A DNA stretch of 8,608 nt from Candidatus Mcinerneyibacteriota bacterium (GCA_030630935.1 DAOVMD010000105.1:1-8608); one strand, 5' to 3'; numbered from the stretch's first letter, positions 1 to 7,122 are shown. The notes: generated from the sequence alone by a model not told the origin. Translations and numbers: made by a program.

Positions 1-47
1 ATACATATCGCTATTGCCAATGCAACAAAAAAAACTTTGGATTTCAT
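1..47 (-). CDS. Start of an exported protein (partial, runs off left edge)
   Basis: Only the first 15 codons are present, reading MKSKVFFVALAIAIC from an ATG whose complement lies at 45-47. The peptide has two lysines in the first four residues followed by an unbroken hydrophobic run, the layout of a Sec signal peptide or lipoprotein leader. The cysteine at residue 15 lacks a clear lipobox within the visible part. A good Shine-Dalgarno sequence (GAGAGG, complement of 55-60) lies 7 bases upstream, and a near-consensus promoter lies further upstream on the same strand. These support a real gene although very little of it is visible. It is transcribed divergently from alaS. Its function cannot be named from 15 residues. 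Confidence 0.72.
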   Translation of the reverse strand, partial: MKSKVFFVALAIAIC

Positions 48-54
48 AATAAAA

Positions 55-60
55 CCTCTC
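55..60 (-). promoter_or_regulatory. Shine-Dalgarno for the minus-strand gene
   Basis: The minus strand reads GAGAGG, 7 bases before the ATG at 47. This is a near-consensus ribosome binding site and fixes the start of the partial gene. Confidence 0.7.
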
Positions 61-76
61 TTATTTGAATACGGTA

Positions 77-97
77 CTGTGAAAAGTTTATTCACAG
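77..97 (-). promoter_or_regulatory. Inverted repeat in the leader of the minus-strand gene
   Basis: CTGTGAA (77-83) and TTCACAG (91-97) form a perfect 7-bp inverted repeat with a 7-base AT-rich spacer. It lies between the predicted transcription start (about 127) and the ribosome binding site (55-60). It could therefore act as a hairpin in the 5' leader RNA or as a binding site for a dimeric regulator. No run of T follows, so it does not look like a terminator. Its sequence resembles a CRP half-site pair, but the spacing is wrong for CRP. The symmetry is visible directly; the function is a guess. Confidence 0.45.
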
Positions 98-133
98 AAA
101 CCTGTTATTTATCCTTAATTAAAATTTAAAAAC

Positions 134-162
134 ATTATAACCAAAAATCAAACAAAAGTCAA
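134..162 (-). promoter_or_regulatory. Sigma-70 type promoter of the minus-strand gene
   Basis: On the minus strand the -35 element TTGACT (complement of 157-162) and the -10 element TATAAT (complement of 134-139) are separated by exactly 17 bases. This is one mismatch from the full sigma-70 consensus. Transcription would start near position 127, giving a leader of about 80 bases before the ATG at 47. The leader contains the inverted repeat at 77-97. This predicts strong expression of the exported protein. Confidence 0.75.
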
Positions 163-224
163 GGTGTATTTCACAAGAGTTTTCGCACACTTGAACATTT
201 TTAACACTTGAACAATTGAACCAT

Positions 225-244
225 AGACGTGCCATGGCACGTCT
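225..244. repeat. Perfect 20-bp palindrome, copy 1
   Basis: The left arm AGACGTGCCA is followed immediately by its exact reverse complement TGGCACGTCT, centred between 234 and 235. The next outward pair (224 and 245) is T/C and does not match. No T-tract follows on either side, so it is not a canonical intrinsic terminator. With no loop it would extrude as a cruciform or bind a dimeric protein more readily than fold into an RNA hairpin with an ordinary loop. It is much richer in G+C than the flanking sequence. Confidence 0.85.
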
Positions 245-289
245 CTACAATAACTTTTGAACTTGTTTTAACACTTGAACTATTTAACC

Positions 290-313
290 ATAGACATGCC
301 ATGGCATGTCTAT
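290..313. repeat. Perfect 24-bp palindrome, copy 2
   Basis: The left arm ATAGACATGCCA is followed directly by its exact reverse complement TGGCATGTCTAT, centred between 301 and 302. It aligns with the palindrome at 225-244 at an offset of 67 bp. It differs within the shared core by G229 to A296 and by C240 to T307, which are paired positions, so symmetry is kept. The change C245 to A312 also turns the T/C mismatch of copy 1 into a T/A pair, so symmetry extends outward to 24 bp. Confidence 0.87.
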
Positions 314-382
314 ACAATAACTTTTGAACTTGTTCAACATTTGAACTATTGAACACTTAAACTCTTTTGATTTTTTTAATTC

Positions 383-411
383 TTGACTATATATATAAAT
401 TATGATATAAT
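383..411 (+). promoter_or_regulatory. Sigma-70 type promoter of the alaS operon
   Basis: TTGACT (383-388) and TATAAT (406-411) are separated by 17 bases, and TG at 403-404 gives an extended -10 (TGATATAAT). Transcription would start near 418, leaving a leader of only about 23 bases before the alaS ATG at 441. That is too short for a T-box, riboswitch or attenuator. No other promoter is visible before the right edge, so this is probably the main promoter for all seven downstream genes. The hexamers match those of the divergent promoter at 134-162. Confidence 0.75.
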
Positions 412-440
412 TAAAATTTGATAAAAAGGTATTAATTATT

Positions 441-3059
441 ATGAAAACAGCGACTCAACTACGAAAGGAATTCATAGATTTCTTTAAAGAATTAGATCAT
501 CATTACATTCCGTCTTCATCACTATTACCAATTGATGATCCAACTTTGTTGTTTACAAATGCAGGTATGAATCAGTTCAAGGAGATTTTCCTTGGTTACA
601 AGAAACCTGAATTTTCGCGTGTCGTTAATTATCAGAGATGTTTAAGAGCCGGCGGCAAGCATAATGACCTTGATGAAGTTGGGCACGATACATATCATCA
701 TACATTATTTGAAATGTTAGGAAATTGGTCTTTTGGTGATTATTATAAGAAGGAAACAATCGTCTGGGCATGGAAGCTTATAACTGAAGTTTGGAAAATT
801 CCCAAGTCCAGGTTATATGCAACAGTCTATACTACGGATGATGAAGCGTTTGAAATCTGGGAGAAATTCACAGATGTCGGTTCAGACCGGATATTCAGAT
901 TTGGCAAGAAATATAATTTTTGGGAGATGGGCGAGACTGGTCCCTGCGGTCCTGCTTCAGAGTTACATATTGATACTACAGAGGATAATACGGGTTCTCC
1001 TGATTTAATCAATGCGGATACAAATGACTTGATAGAATTGTGGAACCTAGTTTTCATTCAATATAACAACAAAGGCAATAATAACCTTGAGGATTTACCA
1101 AACTTCCACGTTGATACAGGGATGGGATTGGAGCGGTTATCTGCGATCATGAATGGTTATAGGAGTAACTATCAAACCGATTTATTTCAGGGAATTATAA
1201 AAGATGTGGCTGGTACACTTGGAATAGGTTATGGAGATTCTCCGGTAACTGATGCATCATTAAATGTTATTGCTGATCATTTAAGAGCTCTGGTATTTTC
1301 AATTGCTGACGGGGTTTTACCATCGAATGAAGGTCGAGGTTATGTTTTACGCAGAATCTTACGACGTGGTGTCAGGCATGTTAAGAAGTTAAATTTCAAT
1401 GAACCCTTTATTTACAAATTTGTTCCCACCATTGTAAAATTAATGGGTCAAGCATATCCTGAGATCAATGAGAAACGTGATTTTATAATTCACACTATTT
1501 ATTCAGAAGAAGAGAATTTCTTGAAGACACTTGACAATGGACTTCGGATTTTGGAAGAGAAATTAAGTAAATTAAAATCAGATAATAAAAACCTTCTTTC
1601 AGGTGAAGACGTATTTTATCTATACGATACATTTGGATTCCCTGCGGACCTTACGGGAATAATCTGTGAAGAGAAAGGGTTTAAAGTAGATATCGAAAAA
1701 TTTAAAACCACGATGAAAAAAAGACAAAGCGAAACCCGTTCAAAAAGAGCTAAAGCAAGCTCAGGAATAATAGAACAGTTAAAGGGTTTATCTCCGACAG
1801 AATTTTTAGGTTATGATAAACTAATTGCAGACGGTAAGGTTCTCCTTATCCTTGATGAGTCGGGGAACCCGATTAAAAAAATTACATCGGCAAAAAAGGG
1901 TTGGCTAATTACCGATAAAACAAGTTTCTATGGTGAGAAAGGCGGTCAGGTTGGAGATATAGGTTCAATCCTGAGACCCGATTTTACATTTGAAGTCAGT
2001 GCGGTAAAAAATTATAATGATATTATTGTTCATTTTGGAAAAGTTAAAGCTGGTGAATTGAATGTAGGAGATCAAGTTAAATTAGCTGTAAATAAAGAAT
2101 ATAGAAACGGTATTATCCGTAATCATACTGCTACTCATTTACTCCATTCCGGATTAAGGAAAATTTTGGGAGGCCATGTGAAGCAATCAGGATCATTAGT
2201 TGAATCTGAAAAGTTACGATTTGATTTTAATCATTTTGAAGGATTGTCAATCGAACAACTTGAAGAGGTTGAGAAATTTGTTCAGAATGAAATCTTGAAA
2301 GATAAAATTGTTGAGACCAAAGTTCTTTCCTTTGATGAAGCTAAAGCTGCCGGGGCTCTTGCATTATTCACAGAAAAATATTCATCTGAAGTTCGAACCA
2401 TCAGGATAGGTGATGCAAGTTTTGAACTTTGCGGAGGAACACATTGTTCTCGAACCGGAGAGATTGGGCTCTTTAAAATTATCAATGAATTCTCTATCTC
2501 TGCGGGAGTTAGAAGAATCGAAGCTATCACAGGAATCGCAGCATTGGTGGATTACCAGGATTTATTCAAATCAAGGAAAATTCTGGATGAGATATTAAAA
2601 AGCAGTGGTCGAAACCCGGTTGAAGAAGTTATGAAGCTGCAGATGGAGATTAAAGAACTTAATGAAAAATTAAAGAAATTTCAAAATAAAAAATCCAGTA
2701 GTTTAGCTGATGAAATAAGTGATCAAATAGAGAAAGTAAATGCTATTCCGATTCTTATAAAGGAACTTGATTTGAAGAAGAAAGAACTTGGTCAGGTTAT
2801 GGATAATCTAAAAGCGAAAATTAAAAATGGAATAATAATTTTATATACAGGCAAACCAAAACCTTTCTTTACGGTTGGGATTTCCGGTGATTTAATAAAT
2901 TCCTTTAGTGCAGCAGAACTACTTAATATCATTATAAAACCGATGAATGGTCGAGGCGGTGGGCGTAAAGACTTTGCCCAGGGTGGTGCACAGGATTTCT
3001 CAAAATTAACAATAGGGTTAAATGATCTCAGAACTTTTATTAAAAAAATTAAAAGGTAA
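441..3059 (+). CDS. alaS: Alanyl-tRNA synthetase
   Basis: AlaRS is the cytoplasmic class II synthetase that joins alanine to tRNA-Ala and hydrolyses mischarged Ser- and Gly-tRNA-Ala. The 872 residues match a full-length bacterial enzyme. The N-terminal catalytic core holds the HHTLFEMLGNW block (about residues 86-96) and the motif 3 segment PSNEGRGYVLRRILRR (from P294), with the arginine at R299. The editing domain has all four expected zinc ligands: H562 and H566 in NHTATHLLH, and C664 and H668 in LCGGTH. A short coiled-coil-like stretch (about 725-745) leads to the C-Ala domain, which ends in the GRGGGRKDFAQGG glycine-rich motif (837 onward). The start ATG is supported by the family-typical opening MKTATQLRKEFIDFF, an AAAAGG ribosome site at 424-429 and a strong promoter at 383-411. 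It is the first gene of the cluster; the next gene begins 3 bases after its stop codon. Nothing is missing or broken. Confidence 0.98.
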   Translation: MKTATQLRKEFIDFFKELDHHYIPSSSLLPIDDPTLLFTNAGMNQFKEIFLGYKKPEFSRVVNYQRCLRAGGKHNDLDEVGHDTYHHTLFEMLGNWSFGDYYKKETIVWAWKLITEVWKIPKSRLYATVYTTDDEAFEIWEKFTDVGSDRIFRFGKKYNFWEMGETGPCGPASELHIDTTEDNTGSPDLINADTNDLIELWNLVFIQYNNKGNNNLEDLPNFHVDTGMGLERLSAIMNGYRSNYQTDLFQGIIKDVAGTLGIGYGDSPVTDASLNVIADHLRALVFSIADGVLPSNEGRGYVLRRILRRGVRHVKKLNFNEPFIYKFVPTIVKLMGQAYPEINEKRDFIIHTIYSEEENFLKTLDNGLRILEEKLSKLKSDNKNLLSGEDVFYLYDTFGFPADLTGIICEEKGFKVDIEKFKTTMKKRQSETRSKRAKASSGIIEQLKGLSPTEFLGYDKLIADGKVLLILDESGNPIKKITSAKKGWLITDKTSFYGEKGGQVGDIGSILRPDFTFEVSAVKNYNDIIVHFGKVKAGELNVGDQVKLAVNKEYRNGIIRNHTATHLLHSGLRKILGGHVKQSGSLVESEKLRFDFNHFEGLSIEQLEEVEKFVQNEILKDKIVETKVLSFDEAKAAGALALFTEKYSSEVRTIRIGDASFELCGGTHCSRTGEIGLFKIINEFSISAGVRRIEAITGIAALVDYQDLFKSRKILDEILKSSGRNPVEEVMKLQMEIKELNEKLKKFQNKKSSSLADEISDQIEKVNAIPILIKELDLKKKELGQVMDNLKAKIKNGIIILYTGKPKPFFTVGISGDLINSFSAAELLNIIIKPMNGRGGGRKDFAQGGAQDFSKLTIGLNDLRTFIKKIKR

Positions 3060-3062
3060 ATT

Positions 3063-4523
3063 ATGTTAAAAACGATCTCTATTCTTTCAATATGTTTTCT
3101 TGGTTTAATTTTAATATTTTCGGGGTGTAATAGTCCTGAGAAAGTTGATGATTGGCAGGTTCTCGAAAAGGATGCAGATGCCTTGGTTAAGGCCAAAGAT
3201 TTAGAAAATGGATTAATAAAAATGAAGAGGGTCCTGCATCTTGCACCGAAGGAAGAGAGGAATCGGATATACTTGAAAGTTCATGAGCTTGAGTTTCAAT
3301 ATAAGATCCAGGTTGCTGAGGATTATATTATTAAAGAGAAATATACAGAAGCATTTTTATTTGCCCGGGATTATCTTACAACTGGAGAATTTAAAAAAGC
3401 CATTGCATTTTTTGATTTAATTAAGCAGAATCGCCCTGAATATGACAATGGAATTGTTTACTTTTCACTTGTAAAAGCTTACCAGAATTTAGGTGATCTT
3501 GATACTGCTTTTGAAATTTGGGAAGAGGGAAGGAAGAAAGGTTGGGGGTTCTTCACAAATATGAAAAAATCAAGGTTCCTTCAATTAAAGGCAAAACTAT
3601 ATATTCAAAAGGAAGAATACCAGTTTGTTAAAGCTATAATTGATGAAACTGACCAGTACCATAAACTTGCTGAGAATTATTACCTGGTCGGATTTTCTGA
3701 GTCAAAATTGGGAAATACTGAGACGGCAAAAAAATACCTACTTAAATCTCTTACCATAAAACCCGGATATAAAGACTCGCAGAACCTGCTCTTTAAAATT
3801 ATACCATTCTCTAAGTTTGATAAGAAATTACTGATTATTTGCGGAATAACCTGGGATGTTGAACAAAACCTTAATGGTGGAATTAAAAAATTCAAAGCAG
3901 GTAAATTTGAATTATCACATCAGGACTTCGAGATTATGTTAAATAAAAACCCTCAATCGGAACACTTGTTCTTTAACTGGGCAAATGAATTGAAAGAGAA
4001 TCTTGAGAATGAACTTAAAAATGCTAACTTAAAAAAATCTATAAAGAATAAAAATCTATTAATGATCGCAAATATACTTCATTATATAATAGGGGACGGT
4101 GTAAATGCAAAAATAAATTACCTATCCGTTTTAAAAAGTGATAATAAAAATTTCAATGCATATTTAAATTATGGGATCATTCTTCAGAAAGAAAATAAAA
4201 TTGAAACAGCATTTGAAAATTTAAAGAAGGCAGTACAATTAAATCCTAAATCGGGAAGAGCTAATTTCTTTCTCGGGATAAATTATTTAAGAATTGGAAA
4301 TTTAGAGAGTGCTTTTCCTTACTTGAGTACTGCGTTAAAACTTTCTCCGGATTTTTCTAATAAATACTTTACAAAATTAATTTTCAACGAATTACCTTCT
4401 TTCGTTCCATATGATAAAAAGGACATTGAAGTTTTGAAAAAATATGAATTATTTTTCAAGAATGATAAAATTTATAGTGAAGACTTTAAGCAACTTGTAA
4501 AGAAACTTGATAGATTCAAGTAG
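3063..4523 (+). CDS. TPR-repeat lipoprotein, function unknown
   Basis: This 486-residue protein has a lipoprotein leader: K3, a hydrophobic stretch (5-18) and a lipobox-like FSGC with the lipidated cysteine at residue 22. It should therefore be anchored in a membrane facing the periplasm. The mature part is mostly helical repeat. Recognisable tetratricopeptide units are near 131-164 (AYQNLGDLDTAFEIWEEG), 206-236 (SKLGNTETAKKYLLKSLTIKPGY), 365-398 (GIILQKENKIETAFENLKKAVQLNP) and 399-432 (LGINYLRIGNLESAFPYLSTALKLSP). The segment between about 240 and 350 is lysine- and asparagine-rich and has only weak repeat character. TPRs bind proteins, so a scaffold or assembly-factor role is plausible, but no partner or pathway can be named. 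An AAAAGG ribosome site (3051-3056) sits at the end of alaS. The stop codon overlaps the ribosome site of the next gene, which suggests coupled translation. Confidence 0.88.
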   Translation: MLKTISILSICFLGLILIFSGCNSPEKVDDWQVLEKDADALVKAKDLENGLIKMKRVLHLAPKEERNRIYLKVHELEFQYKIQVAEDYIIKEKYTEAFLFARDYLTTGEFKKAIAFFDLIKQNRPEYDNGIVYFSLVKAYQNLGDLDTAFEIWEEGRKKGWGFFTNMKKSRFLQLKAKLYIQKEEYQFVKAIIDETDQYHKLAENYYLVGFSESKLGNTETAKKYLLKSLTIKPGYKDSQNLLFKIIPFSKFDKKLLIICGITWDVEQNLNGGIKKFKAGKFELSHQDFEIMLNKNPQSEHLFFNWANELKENLENELKNANLKKSIKNKNLLMIANILHYIIGDGVNAKINYLSVLKSDNKNFNAYLNYGIILQKENKIETAFENLKKAVQLNPKSGRANFFLGINYLRIGNLESAFPYLSTALKLSPDFSNKYFTKLIFNELPSFVPYDKKDIEVLKKYELFFKNDKIYSEDFKQLVKKLDRFK

Positions 4524-4529
4524 GAGGAG
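4522..4529 (+). promoter_or_regulatory. Strong Shine-Dalgarno overlapping a stop codon
   Basis: AGGAGGAG overlaps the TAG stop (4521-4523) of the TPR lipoprotein gene and ends 2 bases before the ATG at 4532; the core AGGAGG (4522-4527) is 4 bases from it. Ribosomes ending on the upstream gene would cover this site, the usual layout for translational coupling. It is the best ribosome site in the cluster. Confidence 0.75.
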
Positions 4530-4531
4530 TA

Positions 4532-5014
4532 ATGAAACAAGTAAAAGTCTATTCCTTAGCATTAGATTCTTTTACAAAAGCTCCGATTGTTTTGTTAACT
4601 GATTTAGATGAAAAGACCTGCTTACCTATTTGGATAGGGATATTTGAAGCGAACTCTATCATGATTGCATTAAATAAAATTAAAGTGCCCCGACCGCTTA
4701 CTCACGACCTTGCAGTTAATTTAATTAATAAGTTAGAGGGGCAATTAGAATTAATTATTATCTCCGGATTAAAAGAAGGGATTTATTTTGCTGAACTGAA
4801 TATAAAAGTGAAGGATGAACTTATTAAGATTGATGCACGACCATCAGATTCCATTGCTATTGCAGTAAGACTTGATGTCCCAATATTTGTTAATGAGACT
4901 CTTATTGAATTGATGGTTAATCTTGAAGAATTTAAATCGAAAATTGTTGATGAACATCTCAAGACAATTCTGGATAATTTACGAGAAGATGATTTCGGGA
5001 AATATAAAATGTGA
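4532..5014 (+). CDS. Bifunctional nuclease (DUF151/BFN) family protein
   Basis: This 160-residue protein matches the DUF151 family (Pfam PF02577), which includes the Thermotoga TM0160 fold and plant proteins described as bifunctional nucleases acting on DNA and RNA. Family signatures are LPIWIGIFEANSI in the N-terminal third, IDARPSDSIAIAVRLDVPIFV (D101, R103, P104, S105, D106 at its core) and the C-terminal LDNLREDDFGKY tail. There is no C-terminal UVR domain of the sort carried by some longer Bacteroidetes members. No signal peptide is present, so it acts in the cytoplasm. Nuclease activity in bacteria is an extrapolation from the plant homologues; the true role in this group is not settled. 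It lies 8 bases after the lipoprotein gene and 9 bases before recG, which fits, but does not prove, a role in nucleic acid metabolism. Confidence 0.9.
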   Translation: MKQVKVYSLALDSFTKAPIVLLTDLDEKTCLPIWIGIFEANSIMIALNKIKVPRPLTHDLAVNLINKLEGQLELIIISGLKEGIYFAELNIKVKDELIKIDARPSDSIAIAVRLDVPIFVNETLIELMVNLEEFKSKIVDEHLKTILDNLREDDFGKYKM

Positions 5015-5023
5015 TCATATATT

Positions 5024-7120
5024 ATGATTGAAATTGAAAAAGAAATTCAATATGTCAAAGGTGTAGGTCCACATAAAGCAAAACTGATTTCAAAGCTGGA
5101 TATAAAAACAATTAAGGATATTTTATTTTATTTTCCGAAACGGTATGAAGATCGTCGATCAATTGGTAAGATTGTTGACCTTAACATAAATGAGTATAAT
5201 ATCATACTTGGAACAGTTCATTCCGGGAGTAATACCCGGTCAGGAAGATTTACACCAAGGTATGAGCTTCTTGTTGGAGATGGAAGCGGATTCATAAAGT
5301 GTGTTTGGTACAACCAGAATTTCTTAAAACGAGTCTTTAAAAAAGGCCAGAGGGTTCTTCTGGCAGGAAAGCTAAAGTTGAAATATCGTGATATGTTCTT
5401 TGAAAATCCGGAGTATGAGATAATTGATAAGGATGATGATGAATATCTTCATATTGGTAGAATTACTCCCATTTACTCCTTAACAGCCGGTGTTACACCA
5501 AAGCTTTTCAGGAGACTTGTACATAATGTTATCAAAGAATTTGTTGAAGGTGTTACTGAGTATTTTCCCGGAAAGTTTTTAAAGGAAAACGATTTGATAA
5601 ATCTCCGTGATGCAATAAGAAATATTCATTTTCCACCAAATGATATTTATTTTTTCAGTTTGCTCAGAGCTCGAACAAAGTCACAGAAAAGAATGATTTT
5701 TGACGAGTTCTTTTTTGTTCAACTTGGTCTTGCAATTTTAAAGAAAAACAAAATTAAGATTAAGAAGACAAAAAAATTTAATAAAAAGGGTAAGCAGCTG
5801 AAAGAGTTAAGAGCAAATTTACCATTTACTTTAACTTCTGCACAGGAGCATGTTATTCAAGAGATATTTGATGATATGTTAAATTCAACACCTATGAACA
5901 GGCTGCTCCAGGGAGATGTTGGTTCAGGCAAGACAGTTGTTGCTGTTTTTACATGTGTATTAGCAATCCAGAGCGGATACCAGGTTGCCTTCATGGCTCC
6001 AACTGAGATTTTGGCATCACAGCATCTGAAAACTATTACAGAATTATGCGAACCTCTTGGAATAAAAGTTCTTTCTCTTGAAGGCGGATTAACAGGAAAG
6101 AAACGTGATAAGTATCTTGAGAAAATTTCTTCAGGGGCTTATAATTTAATAATTGGTACTCACTCTTTAATTCAGGAAGATGTTAAGTTTAATAATCTCG
6201 GCCTGATTATAATTGATGAACAGCATAGGTTTGGAGTTATTCAACGGCTTAATCTGATGGATAAGAGTAATTATCCTGAAGTAATTGTTATGACTGCTAC
6301 TCCGATACCAAGATCTTATGCATTGGTTGTTTATGGTGATATGGATTATTCTGTTCTTGATGAACTGCCTCCGGGTAGACCCGAAACGAAAACGTATGTT
6401 AGAGATAGTAATGCCCTGGATAAAATTTATAAATTTATTAAAGAACATATAAAAGAAGGTGAACAGGCATTCTTCGTTTATCCGCTTGTGGATGAATCGG
6501 AGAAATTAAAACTTAAAGATGCAACAAATATGTTTCAATATCTCAGTGAAAAGGTATTCAAGGATTTCAAACTTGGTCTCATACATGGTAAGATGAAGAA
6601 GGAAGAGAAAGATGAAATCATGGCACAATTTAAATCAAAAGAATTAGATATTCTAATCTCTACAACTGTAATAGAAGTTGGGATAGATATTCCCAATGCA
6701 ACCATTATGTTAATTGAACATGCCGAGAGATTCGGTCTTGCTCAACTGCATCAACTGCGCGGTCGGATTGGTCGTGGTTACAAGAAATCTTATTGTATTT
6801 TGGTTCAGCATAAAAGAGGGACTGAAGATGCACAACAGCGTTTAAAAGCAATGGAAGAAACTCATGACGGTTTCAAAATCGCAGAGATAGATCTTGAAAT
6901 CAGGGGACCCGGGGAATATTCCGGGATTAAACAATCAGGGCATCCTGTATTTACAATTGCAAATCTGATTAGAGATTTTAATTTATTAAAAAAAGCAAGA
7001 AAAGCAGCATTTAAAATGGTGAACGAAGATGATTTCTTTTCTAATAAGGACTATGCCGGAATCAGGAAGGAACTTCGTAACCGATGGACTGATAATGCAT
7101 TTCTTGTGAATGTGGTATAA
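5024..7120 (+). CDS. recG: ATP-dependent DNA helicase RecG
   Basis: RecG is a double-stranded DNA translocase that remodels stalled replication forks, R-loops and Holliday junctions. The 698 residues match the usual length. The N-terminal part begins with a helix-hairpin-helix-like KGVGPHKAKLISKL, then FYFPKRYEDRRSI and the OB-fold wedge domain (about 50-165) that splits the fork. The helicase core shows Walker A GDVGSGKT (297-304, K303), the DEQHRFG box (D398-H401), TATP (424-427), and motifs V and VI in TTVIEVGIDIPNA and QLRGRIGRG (577-585). The C-terminal RLKAMEETHDGFKIAEIDLEIRGPGE segment is the RecG/Mfd translocation (TRG) motif. All key residues are present. No good purine-rich ribosome site precedes the ATG; the only 16S-complementary stretch is GTGATC (5011-5016), so translation may depend on the upstream gene. 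The start is chosen because the protein opens as other RecG proteins do. Confidence 0.97.
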   Translation: MIEIEKEIQYVKGVGPHKAKLISKLDIKTIKDILFYFPKRYEDRRSIGKIVDLNINEYNIILGTVHSGSNTRSGRFTPRYELLVGDGSGFIKCVWYNQNFLKRVFKKGQRVLLAGKLKLKYRDMFFENPEYEIIDKDDDEYLHIGRITPIYSLTAGVTPKLFRRLVHNVIKEFVEGVTEYFPGKFLKENDLINLRDAIRNIHFPPNDIYFFSLLRARTKSQKRMIFDEFFFVQLGLAILKKNKIKIKKTKKFNKKGKQLKELRANLPFTLTSAQEHVIQEIFDDMLNSTPMNRLLQGDVGSGKTVVAVFTCVLAIQSGYQVAFMAPTEILASQHLKTITELCEPLGIKVLSLEGGLTGKKRDKYLEKISSGAYNLIIGTHSLIQEDVKFNNLGLIIIDEQHRFGVIQRLNLMDKSNYPEVIVMTATPIPRSYALVVYGDMDYSVLDELPPGRPETKTYVRDSNALDKIYKFIKEHIKEGEQAFFVYPLVDESEKLKLKDATNMFQYLSEKVFKDFKLGLIHGKMKKEEKDEIMAQFKSKELDILISTTVIEVGIDIPNATIMLIEHAERFGLAQLHQLRGRIGRGYKKSYCILVQHKRGTEDAQQRLKAMEETHDGFKIAEIDLEIRGPGEYSGIKQSGHPVFTIANLIRDFNLLKKARKAAFKMVNEDDFFSNKDYAGIRKELRNRWTDNAFLVNVV

Positions 7121-7122
7121 TT

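Larger units (their letters stand above)
191..354. repeat. Three TTGAAC modules, tandem period 66-67 bp
   Basis: Eight exact TTGAAC hexamers occur at 191, 208, 216, 257, 275, 324, 341 and 349; a ninth, degenerate copy (TTTAAC) is at 283. They fall into three modules of the form TTGAAC, 11-12 bases, TTGAAC, 2 bases, TTGAAC: 191-221, 257-288 and 324-354. Two near-identical full units, 208-274 (67 bp) and 275-340 (66 bp), repeat in tandem, and a third unit is cut short after 354. Each full unit carries one perfect palindrome and the linker ACAATAACTTTTGAACTTGT. There is no open reading frame of note here. The block could be a tandem duplication of a dispersed intergenic repeat, a set of protein-binding iterons, or a MITE/REP-like relic. 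The repeat structure is directly visible; its function is unknown. Confidence 0.85.

Noticed and set aside
77-97. CRP/FNR-type binding site
   Set aside because: TGTGA and TCACA are present but are separated by 9 bases. CRP sites need 6, and FNR has a different half-site. The repeat is kept only as an unassigned inverted repeat.
225-313. Intrinsic transcription terminators
   Set aside because: The palindromes have no loop and no T-tract follows them on either strand. The nearest T-rich stretch is more than 50 bases away.
191-354. CRISPR array
   Set aside because: There are only two full repeats of 66-67 bp, the whole unit including the would-be spacer is repeated, and no cas genes are present. 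It is a tandem repeat.
412-440. T-box or other riboswitch controlling alaS
   Set aside because: The predicted leader is only about 23 bases, and there is no T-box consensus, specifier stem or terminator/antiterminator pair.
2792-3196. 134-codon open frame on the minus strand across the alaS/TPR junction
   Set aside because: It lies opposite two well-supported genes, has no ribosome site that I could see, and its low-complexity translation resembles no family. It is a shadow of the plus-strand genes.
6167-6448. 93-codon minus-strand frame inside recG
   Set aside because: It lies wholly opposite conserved RecG helicase motifs, so the sequence is explained by recG. The translation is rich in isoleucine and asparagine with no recognisable domain.
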